Below, in pieces: positions 1-12,900 of a stretch of DNA of 64,000 nucleotides. The number at the start of each line of letters is the position of its first letter. Positions within the stretch are counted from its first letter, which is position 1. This stretch comes from Molossus alvarezi (taxonomy: Eukaryota > Chordata > Mammalia > Chiroptera > Molossidae): positions 61,093,001-61,157,000 of the forward strand of contig CM073887.1 of NCBI GenBank assembly GCA_037176705.1, in the 5' to 3' direction. The position numbers and the translations under genes were made by a program. The notes under the pieces are model-generated. The model saw nothing but the letters and a program-made list of their open reading frames with translations. It did no database searches and had not been told where the DNA came from.

Positions 1-70
1 CTGGGAGGATTCTAGGGGCTGCAGGTACATTTTTTTCCTGAATCCACTCCCTTTACTCTCCTTGCACCAG

Positions 71-934
71 CTTCCACCAGATGATTGCAGAGAAGCAGGA
101 GGCAGAAGAGAAGGAGAGGGAAGCCCAGCAAGCCTCAAGGGACGAAACTGCAGCTGGTAGGCCCAGCCTAGAACTGTCGGAAGACGACAAGCACGCGACA
201 CTGGAGCCCACGGTGTGGCTGAGCCACAGGCCCCCAGCAGAGAGTTTCCACCCTGAGAAGGAGAGCCCCAGCCCAGAGAAGGTTCTCTCATCCCAGAAAA
301 ATGCCACTGAAATTCATGAGAAAGTGTCCAGCAGCCGGGAGAAGCGTGAGTCTCGGCGGCAGAGAGGACTAGAGCACGTGGAACTCCAGAACAAACACAT
401 CCAGTCTTGTAAGGACGAGAGTGCCCTCAGAGAACCTTCTGGAACGGTCTCCCCAGAGGAGGAGCACCTCCCCCAAGACAGAAAGGAGAGCAGAGAAGAT
501 GAAACCCTCTCGGACACAGAGGCAGAGACGGAAAACTCTGCTCCTAGAAATCAGCCCGAGGGGCCACCTCAAGTCACACCAGCCTGCCATGTCCCCAGAG
601 AAACCCCAGAGGCACCCCAGGACCGCATGGAACGGCCCACCAGCCTGACTCTGGACAGCAGGGTCAGCAAACCAGCCCCCAGCACCGCCCCCAAGGACCC
701 CGAGGACAAGAGCAAACTGAGTGGTGGCCCAAGGGCCCTGGAGAGGCCCGAGAGCCCTGGAGGCTCCACCCAGATTCAGCGGTACCGAGACCCGGCCTCC
801 GAGCGGCTGGCCAGTGCTGTGGAGCTCTGGCGGGGCAAGAACTTAACAGCTGCTGGCCAGAGCATTATGCTGAGCCAGTCACTGGACCTCAGTGAGCGGC
901 ACCGGGCCACGGGGGCCTCCCTCACACCCACAGA
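71..934 (+). CDS. MYO9B: MYO9B large tail exon (low-complexity, charged)
   Basis: This exon of 864 nt encodes a hydrophilic, disordered Glu/Ser/Pro/Arg-rich segment, starting with [20 protein letters not shown] and ending at TPTE. It links the IQ/neck region to the C1 and RhoGAP modules. The donor GTAAGC sits at 935, inside an apparent stop codon: GAG TAA is really GA|GTAA, and the next exon supplies the missing G. An open reading frame call would therefore stop falsely at 938. Confidence 0.88.
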
Positions 935-3900
935 GTAAGCCCCACGCCCTCCTTTGTCCTAACCCAGTAGTCAGGCCGTGTAGGGGACTCACAGCAAAAG
1001 ACCTGGCAGCAGGACCAGTCCCACATGACAGTGCCTGGTGCCAGCTTGTTCTCTGGGTGGGGCTGCCCTGTGCATTGTGGGGTGCAGTTGTCCCCAAAAC
1101 ACGAGAGCAGCTCCATGTTCAAGAGCTGACACCAGGTGTGTAGGGCCCCAAGGAAGGAGGAAGAGGGGTCTGGCAAGGATGAGGCACCTGCCCGAGGCTG
1201 CCTTGCTGGGGTTTGACAGAACCCTGACTCCTGGGGTTTCCCACTGAAATAAGCTGTGTTCATTCAGAAAGCACCTGGCCTCAAGAGACAAGGCCCCTCT
1301 GGTCAAGGGCTCCACTCCCCACCCCAGGAAACTGGGCCTCAGTTTTCTTATCAGTGATTGGGGGTGACTTGCTCAGGAGCTGGAGGAGAAACTCCCACAT
1401 CTCAACACACCCTGCCTGACCCTAACTTAGCTAAATATTGGTGACTCCAAGTACCAGACCATTGTCCCAGAGGCCCACTTGGCTGAAGAAAAGAAGAGTG
1501 GCCAGTACCTGGGGCTAGCTCCCTCTCTGGGTGAGGCTGCCCCATGCACTGTGGCTACAGAGCAGCATCCCCAGTCTCCACCCACCAGATGCAAATAGCA
1601 TTACCTTCCAGTTGATAACAACCAAAAACACATCTGAACTCTTTCTTGTCACTAAAAGCCACATTTCTGTGATCTCGCAGGGAAAGGCGCATTTCATTAT
1701 CCACCAGTGACGTCTCCAAGCTCCTCCCGGCCATGGCCCAGGTCAAGACTCAGGTAACACTTCAGGTTGCAGCTCTGTCCCCTCAGGGTCCAGGCTTACT
1801 TCTGCCCCAAAGGGCAGCTTAAGAGAGAAAAGGAATCAGTGGACAGAGCACACACTGATGCAAAGACCTCTTGCTTTCCTCCAGCGAGGCTACCTGCCTT
1901 TGCTTACCCAGCCCTATTCTCTCACAGCCTCTGTCGGAGAGTGTGGATGGCGAACCCAGCACAAAGAAGGCAGCCATCCAGAAGAAGAAGCTGGGCGATG
2001 CATCGACTGGCACAGACTCAGGGCTGTCCCCAGGCCCCCAGGCTGACTCTAAGTGAGTGTGGGGTTTAAGGGTGGGCTCAGGCTTCCAGTGTTAGAGTGG
2101 TCTGGTCTAAACCAATGGCATTTATGAAACTGAGTCAGCCAGGTGCTTGCTCAGTAGCAGTTCTGTGAAAAGAGGCCCTTATGGGGTCCACGTCCTGGCA
2201 GCATCTGGGTGAAATGATTCCACTGAAGCCTAGAGCCAATCTGTGTCGCCTCCTCTGGGTCCAGACAGACGAGTTCCACTTGGCTTTTTATGGAATCAGA
2301 ACCAGCTACCCCATTCCTATCTCCAATGCCTCCTGGGTCCTCAGATAGAAAATTTAGGCCAAGCCTTTGTCCCCAGAAACTCCTGCCCAAGTGCTTTGGA
2401 TGGTTCCATCCCAGGGCAGAGAGGATGGGCTGTGGAACAGGGAAGCTTTGATCCAAAGAGGCCAAGGAAGGTGAAGAACAGGCTGTAGTAGGAGGCAGAG
2501 TCCCCCACTGTAGGGAAACCCCACCACCAAGGCAAAGAACCACTAATAGGCTGGCTTCAAACAATAGAAACTTATTCCCTCACTGTCCTAAAGACCAAAA
2601 CTCCAAAATCCAGGTGTCAACGGGCACGCTTCCTCCAGAGGCTCTAGGGGAGGGAGCATCTTTCCTGCCTCTTTCAGCTTCTAGGGACTCCAGGCATCCT
2701 TGGCTTGTTCAATCTCTGCCTCTGTCATCACTTGACCTTCTCCTGTGTCATCTCTTTTTCTGTCTTTTTTTTTGGTACATGCCCCTTGCGGGAACTGAAC
2801 TCGGGACTCTGGTCCGCAGGCCGATGCTGCAACCGCTAAGCCAAACTGGCCAGGGCTCTTTTTCTGTCTCTTATAAGGACACTTATCGTTGGATTTAAGG
2901 CCCATCTGGGTAATCCAGGTGATCTCATCTTGAGATCTTTCACTAGGTGTCTTCGTCCATTCATGTTGCTTTAACAAAGTACCACAGAATGAGCAGCTTC
3001 AACAGCAGGCATTTAGTTCCGCTGTTCTGGAGCCTGGAAATCCAAGACCAAGGGTGCCAAGCAGATTGGTGTCTGGTGAGAAGCCGCTTCCTGGTTCATA
3101 GGCAGTGTCCTCTCTGTGTCCTCACATGGCAGAAGGAGCCAGGGCAAGCTGTTAGGGTCTCTTGTAAGGACACTAATCCTATTCATGAGGGCTCCACCCT
3201 CACAATCAAATCAGCTCCCAAAGGCCCCACTTCCTAATACCATCACATTGTAGGTTAGGCTTCAGCATATGAATTTTTTGTGCGTATGCCCATAATCAAA
3301 ACTTCATTGAAACACTGACACCAAAATAGGAGATCACTGTTGTATACCTACAAAATTAAATGTAACTACATTATCTTGGTAGATTAACTAGAATTACTGA
3401 ACCAATAAGGTTTTCTGTGATATAACACAAATTCAGGAAGTTTTGTGGATCATCAGTGTTGCTTTCTTCTAAATGAACACCCTTCTGTGAGTCTAGCCTT
3501 TCCTGCTGTTGGCTGGCACAACGCTGTTGAACAACCTACACAAAGACCATGGCTGAAAACTGGGGATCTTGTAGCAAACTGGACATTTTACATCCATAAA
3601 ATAAGGTTTTGGATTTGAACTAGCCATTTCTTTCCCTTTTTTTAATTTTTTTTTTTTTATTGATTTTAGGGAGAGAGGAAGGTAGAGGGAGAGAGAGATA
3701 GAAACACTGATTAGAGAGAACATCAATTGGCCGCCTCCTGCATGCCCCCCACTGGAGATCAGGCCCACAACCTGGACATGTGCCCTGACCAGGAATCCAA
3801 CCAGCGACCTCTTGGTGCATGGGATGATGCTTAACCAGTGAGCCACACCGGCCAGGCTAACTACTTCTTTTTATGTTTTTTTCTTTTCCTCTTCTTTTTT

Positions 3901-6900
3901 TTTTTTTATCCTCACCCAAGGACATTTTTCCATTTTTTGTTCAGGTAGAGTGGGAGGGTGAGAGAGGAACAGAGAGAGAGAGAAACATCGATGTGAAAGG
4001 AACACATGGAGTGGCTGCCACCCGCACAACCGACCAGGGCTGGGGACCAACTGCAACCGAGGTACGCGCCCTTGCGGGAACTGAACCTGGGTCTCTCAGG
4101 ACCGCAGGCCGACGCTCTAACCGCTGAACCAAACCGGCCAGGGCTCTTTTCCTCTTCTAAGGATAGATGTAGTAAATCTCTAGCCAAAGGCACGTTGATC
4201 CCTTCACAAGCCCAGCCCGTCATGATTGCTAAGGTGACACCTGGCAAGCAGCATACAATTAGGCACGCGGCATCAACTTCAGCATATGAATTTGGGGAGA
4301 CACACATTTGGTCACATCTGCAAAGACCTTTTTCCCCAATGAGATCATGCTCATAGGCCCTGAGGGTTAGCACATAGACACAATTTTTAGGGGTCCATTA
4401 TTCACCTCACCACATATCAGTAGCCACAGTACACAACTTAGTATTTATTTTTTCTTTTTTCTTTTTTCCCCTTAACCTTGTGCCATCAAAGCACATGAGG
4501 AAGACAGGGTGATTTTATTTCTTTTTATATGAAAATGGAGTCAGCATCTGCTTTTTCACCTGAATCCTCCATCAAGTCATGAAAAGTGACCTTATTTTCA
4601 GTAGTATCCGGTTCCATCAATAACATAGAAAAGGGTTATTTATCTTTTTATGGTAAGATGACCCTTTCTTTGGCCTCACATCTGTTTTCATTTCCTGAGG
4701 CTTAAACAGAACCCCTTACTTTCTCCTTCAGGTCCACATTTAAGAGACTTTTCCTGCATAAGAACAAGGATAAAAAGTACAGCCTAGAGGGCATGGAGGA
4801 GACAGAAAACTCAGTCCCTGGGCATGTCGTGCTGGAAGCCACCACCATGAAGAAGAATCTAGAAGGTTGGTCATCTGAAGTCTCAGGGATGACCAGCAGA
4901 GCCACTAGGGCCACTGGAGACATCCATCCCCAGGTGGGGCCTTGGGCACACAGCCTCAGGGCTGGTTTCCAGCCTTGGAGGCACTTCCTGGTTATGGATC
5001 CCAGTTTACAGTGGTAAGGGGTCCTGGCTCTCTGTGTTTGGTACCATGCTTCAAAGGCTGACCTGTGTCTTCCCCCAGAACTCACCCTCACTAGCCACTC
5101 CTTCCCAACAGCCCCATCAGGCCACCAGCACCGCCACACCACTAGCGAGAAGCACCCCAAAGAGACAGGAGGCAAAGGGAAGAAAAACCGAAACCTCAAG
5201 ATTGGCAAAATCACGGTGTCAGAGAAGTGGCGGGAGTCAGTGTTCCGCAAGATCACCAATGCCAATGAGCTCAAGTACCTGGATGAGTTCCTGCTCAACA
5301 AGGTAGGCTGGCAAGAGTTCAAGGGGTCTGGGGACAGGCATCTGGGCCATCCTAGAATGGCTGTCATCAGGTAGCAAAGTTTTCAGAGCTACCTTAGCAG
5401 GCTGGAAACAGGAAGTCCAAATGCATAGTTCTAACACACAGAAACTGATGCTTTCTGTAAACCTGGCCTGGCCTCATGCAAGACCGTTTGTAACTTACAT
5501 TCATCTCAGTCAGCACAGATACAGTTCTCCCTCAGTATCTGAAGGGGATTGGTTTCAGGACCCCTGTAGATACCAAAATCTGGGGATGTTCAAGTCCCTT
5601 CTATTTTCATATGGGCTACAGCAGGGTCTGCCTACACATCGCTTAGTCATGCGGATTCAGCGTAGTGCTTGGCATGTGGCAAATTCATGTTTTGCTCTTT
5701 GGAACTTTCTGGGATTTCTTTTTTGTTCCTAATTGGTAAAATCTATAGTTGCAAAACCCAGGGATATGGTGAGCCGACTTTATTTACATTTCGCTGCAAA
5801 ATGTCTGTGGTTCTTAATAGGGGGCTAGATACAATGTGTGGAACCGTGTTACAATCCAAACGTCTGATTCTGGGATGAGCCTGTCCCAAGGGCCATGTGA
5901 GGGGTTGTAACCTATGCTGCAATTGCCTCACACATGCACATGCACAGATGTGGAGGTCGGGTACCCAACAGATGCATTTTATCCTGTGGCTGCTAGCCAG
6001 AAAATTTGAAATCTACAGTTAGAAGACACTTCATTTGTTGTATTGCAGTGACCCTTGGGGGCAGTTGCCTCAGTTGCTCACACACACAGGAAAACAGAAA
6101 CACTGAGACCCAGAATAATGTTCTGGGCAGGATACACCTATGTCCCACCAGGCTCTCTCTAAGTCCACCATCCTCACTGTGGCTCAGTTGTGGCCCAGCC
6201 ATGGCCACGAATTTCTTACTTTATTTAGAATAAGCTTTTACAAAATGCATTGGGTGTTTTGGCTGATACTGATTGAGCACTTACTTGTGCAACGAAGTGA
6301 ATGGCCTCATGGTGTTCACTGTTCCAGCTGTGGACAGTCTCGCAGCAGACAGAACAGGATTTGAGAGCTTCTCAGAGGCACAGCAAGCTGACAGGGACCC
6401 TGCAAAGGGTGGATGCCTCGTGAAATAATCAGGCCATTCAAGGCAGCCCTGGTCCTGGGGCATGGCCAGGGGTCAAGTGCTTGTGTGGTGATTCTGCCCT
6501 CAGGGGACACTTTGCAACATCTGCAAATGTTTTAAGTCATCATAATTGGGGGGTGCTACTGGCATCTCGTGGGTAAAGACCAGGAGTGCTGCTCCCCTTC
6601 CCTAAGTGAGTGATCCAGCCCCAAATGTCAACAGTTTAGTTTGAACCTTGACTAAATGAACAGGAGAGAGCAGGTTTGGCCGGAGGGCCTGGATTTTATC
6701 CTGTAAGCCCAGGGAAACCAGGGAAGGGCTTGGGATGGGGCAGGGGGATAGCTGCTCAGATGCCCAGCCTGAAGAGACACAGGGTCAGCGGGTCTCTCCC
6801 TCCTTTTCCCTCTACAGATAAACGACTTACGTTCCCAGAAGACTCCTATCGAAAGCTTATTCATCGAGGCCACAGAGAAATTCAGGAGCAACCTCAAGAC

Positions 6901-9900
6901 CATGTACTCTGTCCCCGTATGTGTAACTCCCAGCCCCAGTGGAAGGCCCCAGCCTTCCCCAGGATACACCTTGCCCTATCCCACCCCATCAGTCTATCCA
7001 GTGGGGTCACACCTTCCATCCTTGCAGAACGGGAAGATCCACGTCGGCTATAAGGACCTGATGGAGAACTACCAGATTGTTGTGAGCAACCTTGCAGCTG
7101 AGCGTGGTGAGAAGGACCCCAACCTGGTCCTCAACCTCTTCCAGTCACTGCTGGACGAGTTCACCCGAAGTCATACCAAGAATGATTTTGAACTGCCCAA
7201 GGTGGGTGATGCCACTCTGAGTGTGGGCAGGGTGTCAGCATGGTGTGGGGAGCTGGCTGGAGAAAGGGTTACCCCAGGGGCCCACACAGACCTGCCTTTG
7301 TGCTCCCTCACAGCAAAGCAAAGCTCAGAAGAAGAAGCGGAAGCAGGAACGTGCTGTGAGTATGAGTGTACACATGTAAGTGTGTGAGTGTGTGCAAGTT
7401 AGCATGTGTTTTCCCGCTTAGCCTTAAAGAAACCTAGTTTTGAATGAGTAGCCCCTGTCCTTGAGATGCTGCTCAGCACCCTCCTTGGTCCCAGGTCCAG
7501 CAGCACAATGGGCACGTGTTCGCCAGCTACCAGGTGAGCATCCCCCAGTCATGCGAGCAGTGTCTCTCCTACATCTGGCTCATGGACAAGGCTCTGTTCT
7601 GCAGCGGTGAGTGTCCCAGAGCTTCAGCCCCCCACTGTGCCCGCAACCCCCTACCATGCTCCCAACCCTCCCCAAACTCTTGATTACCCACTGTATCTCC
7701 TGACCCCACTCTGTACCCTCTCACCCCTCACAGTGCCCCCTAACCCTGCCACCATGTTCCCAACCCCTTGCTGAGCACCAGGGTCTTCACCCAACCCACA
7801 GGATGGATCTTTCCAGAATACTGCCCTAGCCACATCTCATCCACTCACACACCCACCAGAGCAGGTCACCCTGTGTCCCACCTCTGGGCCTTCGTACACA
7901 CTGCCTGAGCTGCTGGCCCTTCCTGCATGTTCCAGGGGAAGCCACTCAATCCCACCAGCAGACCCTGAGATGGCACAGCCCATTATAACCCAGCTGGCCC
8001 TCGGTCAGGTAGACAGGAGGTAACCAAGCCATGACTGGAGACCAGTGAGCCCTCAGAGGCCTGGTGAGGTCTAGGTCTCTAGCACTTGCATTTTCCTGCC
8101 AGAAGCAGCCAGGCCTGGCTTTCTGTTCAATACAGGGTCTCCTCCTCTCTCTTTGGGCCATGTGTGAGGAGTTCTCCATCCCACATCTGCCATAAATACC
8201 TCAGCATATCACTGTGCTGAGATAAGGATACACCCAGATGCCAACTCCTTTTTATCGAAGCTGATTTCTTCTTTCCATGCATTACATTCCCTTGGTCTGG
8301 GGTTGGAAGAAACCTAAGCAGCATTACTCATACCACTGTCACAAGCCGAATGTTCCAGGGCTGCCTCCTGACAGGACTGAGGCACAGGTGCCCTAAACCC
8401 TTGCTCCTGTCATGCTGGCCAGGCTGGCTCTGAGGCCACTGATGACCACCAGCTATGAATAGCTGCCAGCACAGCCCCCTGCCTGGGAATCAAGGCAGAG
8501 ATTTGTGCGATGCAAGTTTAGAATTCAATTGGCAGGTTCCCTCCCCCCCTGGCCAAGGGGACAGGCAGCCACGGGAGTCTGGGGTCCCTGAGGCTCCACC
8601 TGTGACCACCCTTCCCCCTACCCCACTATGACCTCCTAGTCTGCAAGATGACCTGCCACAAGAAGTGCATGCACAAGATTCAGACCCACTGCTCCTATCC
8701 ATGCGGGAGGAAGGTGAGCCACTGTGCCGGCAGCGTTCCAGAACAGCCCTAGGTTCGGGGCCAGGAGCCCCCAACCAAGCATACCCAGTTCTGCCTGAGC
8801 CCCTAAGGCAGGAGCCAGGCTGTGTTGCATCTTAGACCCTGGCCCTGCTCTTCCTTCCCTCCTCTGGGTGGTGGGGGAAATCCCCCCTAACTATGCCCAC
8901 AAGGAAGGCGGGGTCCCGAGCACTGGGGCAGCAGCAGGAGTGGGGACTGACTGCTCTGAGAGCACCCATGGGTGCTCCTCGCAGGGAGCCCCTGCTGAGC
9001 GGCCACTGAGCTAACCTCTGCAGCCCAGCACACTCAGCAACCTGCAATGTGGGGTGAGGGACAGGGATGGAGCCCACAGAGGAGGCCTGAGGGGCAGCCA
9101 GGGAGGACAGCTAACCCAGGCTTCACCACCACCACTGGCATTGCAGAGCGAGCCAGGTGCTGAGCCGGGCCACTTTGGCGTGTGCGTGAACAGCTTGACC
9201 AGTGACAAGGCCTCAGTGCCCATCGTACTGGAGAAGCTTCTGGAACACGTGGAGATGCATGGTCTATATACCGAGGGCCTCTACCGCAAGTCAGGCGCTG
9301 CCAACCGCACGCGGGAGCTCCGCCAAGCACTGCAGACAGGTGGGTGCTATGGCAGTTGGGGCCTGCATACAGGTAGGTATTCAGGCAGGTGGGCAGCAGG
9401 TATGCACCATGCAGGGCTCCTGACTGTGCTGTGCTCATTGGCCCTGCCCACCCTTCCCTCAGACCCCTCGACAGTCAAGCTGGAGAACTTCCCCATCCAT
9501 GCCATCACTGGGGTGCTGAAGCAGTGGCTGAGGGAGCTGCCCGAACCCCTGATGACCTTTGCCCAGTACGGCGACTTCCTCCGGGCCGTGGGTGAGTCTC
9601 ACGGTGGTGGCAAGGGCAGTAGGTGGTTGATGTCAGGGTCATAGCTGTAAGCACGCTGTAGTCAGTCAGGGAGGCAGGACTACCCAGTTAACAGCTCTCC
9701 TGTCCCCATAGTGTGTTGAGGTGGGGCTTAAAGAAACTGATACCTTGACCTCACACCTGCCAGAATGACTGCCATCAACAAGTCATCAAACAGCCCTGGC
9801 CGGTTTGGCTCAGCGGTTAGAGCGTTGGCCTGCGGTCCGGAGAGACCGTGGTTCGGTTCCCGCTAGGGGCGCGTACCTCAGTTGCAGTTTGTCCCCGGCC

Positions 9901-12900
9901 CTGGTTGGGCCGTGTGGGTGGCAGCCACTTGATATGTCCCTTTCATGTCGATGTTTTTCTCTTTCTCTCTCTCCTTCCCATTCTATCTGAACAAAATATC
10001 GAAAAATGTCCTCGGGTAAGGATAAAAAAAAAAATCATCAAACAGAAATTGCTAAAAAAAAAAAAAAAAAAAACAATTGCTGGCGAGGGTGTGGAAAAGA
10101 GGGAACTCTAGCACACTGCTAGTGGAAATGCAGACTGGTGCAGCCACTATGGAAAACAATATGGTGTTTCCTCAAAAAATTGAAAATGGAACTGCCATTT
10201 GACCCAGTGATCCCACTTCTAGGAATATATCCTAAGGAGCCTGAAACACCAGTCAGAAAGAATATACACCCCTAAGTTCATAGCAGCACTATTTACAATT
10301 GCTAAGATCTGGAAATAGCCCAAGTTTCCATCAGTAGATGAGTAGATAAAAAAAGCTGTAGTATATTTACACGATGGAGTACTATGCAGCTGTAAGAAAG
10401 AGAGATCTCTCATCCTTTGAGACAACATGGAAGGACCTGGAGAGTATTATGCTAAGTGAAATAAGCTAATCAGAGAACGACAAATACCACATGATCTCAC
10501 TTATTTGTGGAATATAATGAACAAAATAAGCTGATGAACAAACTAGACCCAGAGACATAGAAAGGAGTCCAGTTCAGACTGACAAACTTCAGAGGAGGGG
10601 GCCGGGGAGGAGGAATGAGATAAACTAAAGAATTTATATGCATGTATGCATAACCAATGGACATAGACAATAATGCTGAGGGTGGGACCAGGAGGAGGGT
10701 GTCTGGGGGGGAAAGGGAGAAACATCTATAACAAAAATAAATTAATGAAAAAAGAAACTGATACCTTGGCCTTTCTAGAGCTGCCAGAGAAGCAGGAGCA
10801 ACTGGCTGCCATCTACGCCGTCCTGGAGCACCTGCCAGAAGCCAATCACAACTCCTTGGAGCGGCTCATCTTCCACCTGGTCAAGCAAGTGCCCACTGCC
10901 ACTCTCTTTGGATGGTGGTCCCTATCAGAAGCCCCCACTGCCCACTCCCGGGCGGTTGTTCTCTGCTGGTTCTGCACCAGGACGTGGGCGCATGTTAAGG
11001 GGTCTGGGAAGATCGCCCAGCCGCCTTCTAACTGCTGCTCACTGCACAGGGTGGCCCTGCTTGAGGACGTGAACCGCATGTCAGCCAGTGCACTGGCCAT
11101 CATCTTCGCACCTTGCCTCCTGCGCTGCCCTGATAACTCAGACCCGTTGACCAGCATGAAGGATGTCCTCAAGATCACCACGTGAGTGCCAGGCCAGCCC
11201 CTCTTCCACACATGCTCTGCGTAGCCCTGCCAGGGACCCCTCCAAGTTCTTTCGAGGCTGAATAACAGAGGGTGAGGGCAGACCTCGTAGCAGTGAGAGC
11301 TAGCAGCAAACGGAAGTGCTGGTCTCCAGGTTTCTTCTTTCCCCTGAGCCACCTGCAAAAGTTCTCCAAAAGTTCCTCAAAAGAACTCAGAAGGTTGTCA
11401 AACATTAGCCACTAAGAGGACATAGTTTAGGTGACTTGAAAAGACAAGAACATATCACTGTAGGTGGTTTCAAAAGGCAAACACACCATGAAGGCCTGAC
11501 AGTACAGCCCTTAGGCCACCCTTGTTACAATTAATGAACAATGACAGTTGGGCAACAAGGAGATGAGCCTGGTCTGGCCCGACAGATTTGCTTCCAGCTT
11601 CTTTCAGCATGGTCTTTGCTCCATTCCTTCTTTTGTGATTGTAGTGATGGGAAAATTGAGTTGTGACTGCTTCTCCATCCAGGCTGAGTTCCCTCCATAC
11701 TGACCGCTGCAGACTGAGTGTCCCCAGTACTGACCTTTCCAGGCTGAGTTCTCCCACCCAGTACTCAGGTTGGCCCTGACTACTGAGCATATGAGCTGCT
11801 GGTTAGAGTGCATGTTCTAGAGCCCTTGGGACCAGCTGGCTGCAATCCTTAAGACAAGTCACCCAACCTCCCTGCATTTCATACTTCTCTATGAAATGAG
11901 ATCATCTCCACCCAGCAGGGTGACTAAGGGGTCACTTCACTCTAACCCTCTGTACATACTTTCTCCTTCAAACAAGGAGGCTTGCTGAAATGGAAACTCA
12001 GGCTCAGAGAGGTGGAGTGAGTCCGAGGTCACACTGCCAATCAGCTGGGGTCGAGATGGGAGCTACAACCATGTCACTGGATGCGTCTCTGCCCTGGCCA
12101 TGGTTGTGTCTCTAGCCAGCACCTCCCTGGATCCCAGATCCCCAGGCCGGCCATCTCTGGGGAATGTAACTGAGTCACTCTCTCCACGGGCCTTCTCCAC
12201 AGATGCGTGGAGATGCTGATCAAAGAACAGATGAGGAAGTACAAGGTGAAGATGGAGGAGATCAGTCAGCTGGAAGCCGCCGAGAGCATTGCCTTCCGCA
12301 GGCTCTCTCTCCTGCGACAGAACACTGTGAGCACACTTGTGTGGTGGGGTCCTCAGTGGGTGTGGTTGGGATATGGCCTGGGTGGGAGTGGCCCGGTGAG
12401 CAGGGCTTGAGTGTCAGGGCAGGATCTCACTTCGCTTACCACACACCCCTGGCAACATGCAGTTTGGTCAGGGGCCACTTCCTACGTCAATCAAATGATC
12501 ACCACCCTCTCTGTCTCTTTGCTGACTGACCTTCTCAGGGCAGTGGGAGATTTGTCACCCACTTGGTGGTGTTTCATCCTCCAGCCCTGGTCCTTGCTGA
12601 CTCGGGCCCTACCCAGAGGGAACTGATCCCACAGAAGTGGCCCCAGAGTGGGAGATTTAAGATGGTGGGTCCTGGAGTTCCATGGGAGAACCCTGTCCTT
12701 GCCCCATGGTCAGATGTGGCTCAGTGATCATAACAACCGGTGTCTTCGTTATGGTCCCATGTGGTCACCCTCTATTCATCTCTCCCCCCAGCCATGGCCT
12801 CTCAAATTGGGGTTTTCGTCTCCCTATGAGGGGGTCCTGGTATGTATGCAATCGGTGGGCCCACCATGCATGTCTTCTATGCAGTGCATGCTGGGGTTCC

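Noticed and set aside
2545..3330. Endogenous retrovirus with genes
   Set aside because: Only MaLR LTR-like sequence is present; no gag, pol or env-like frame was seen here or at 57.3-57.8 kb.
6902..7387. Single long reading frame across MYO9B exons 6818, 7028 and 7314
   Set aside because: It reads through two introns with good splice sites; the exon peptides match the myosin IXb tail only when spliced.
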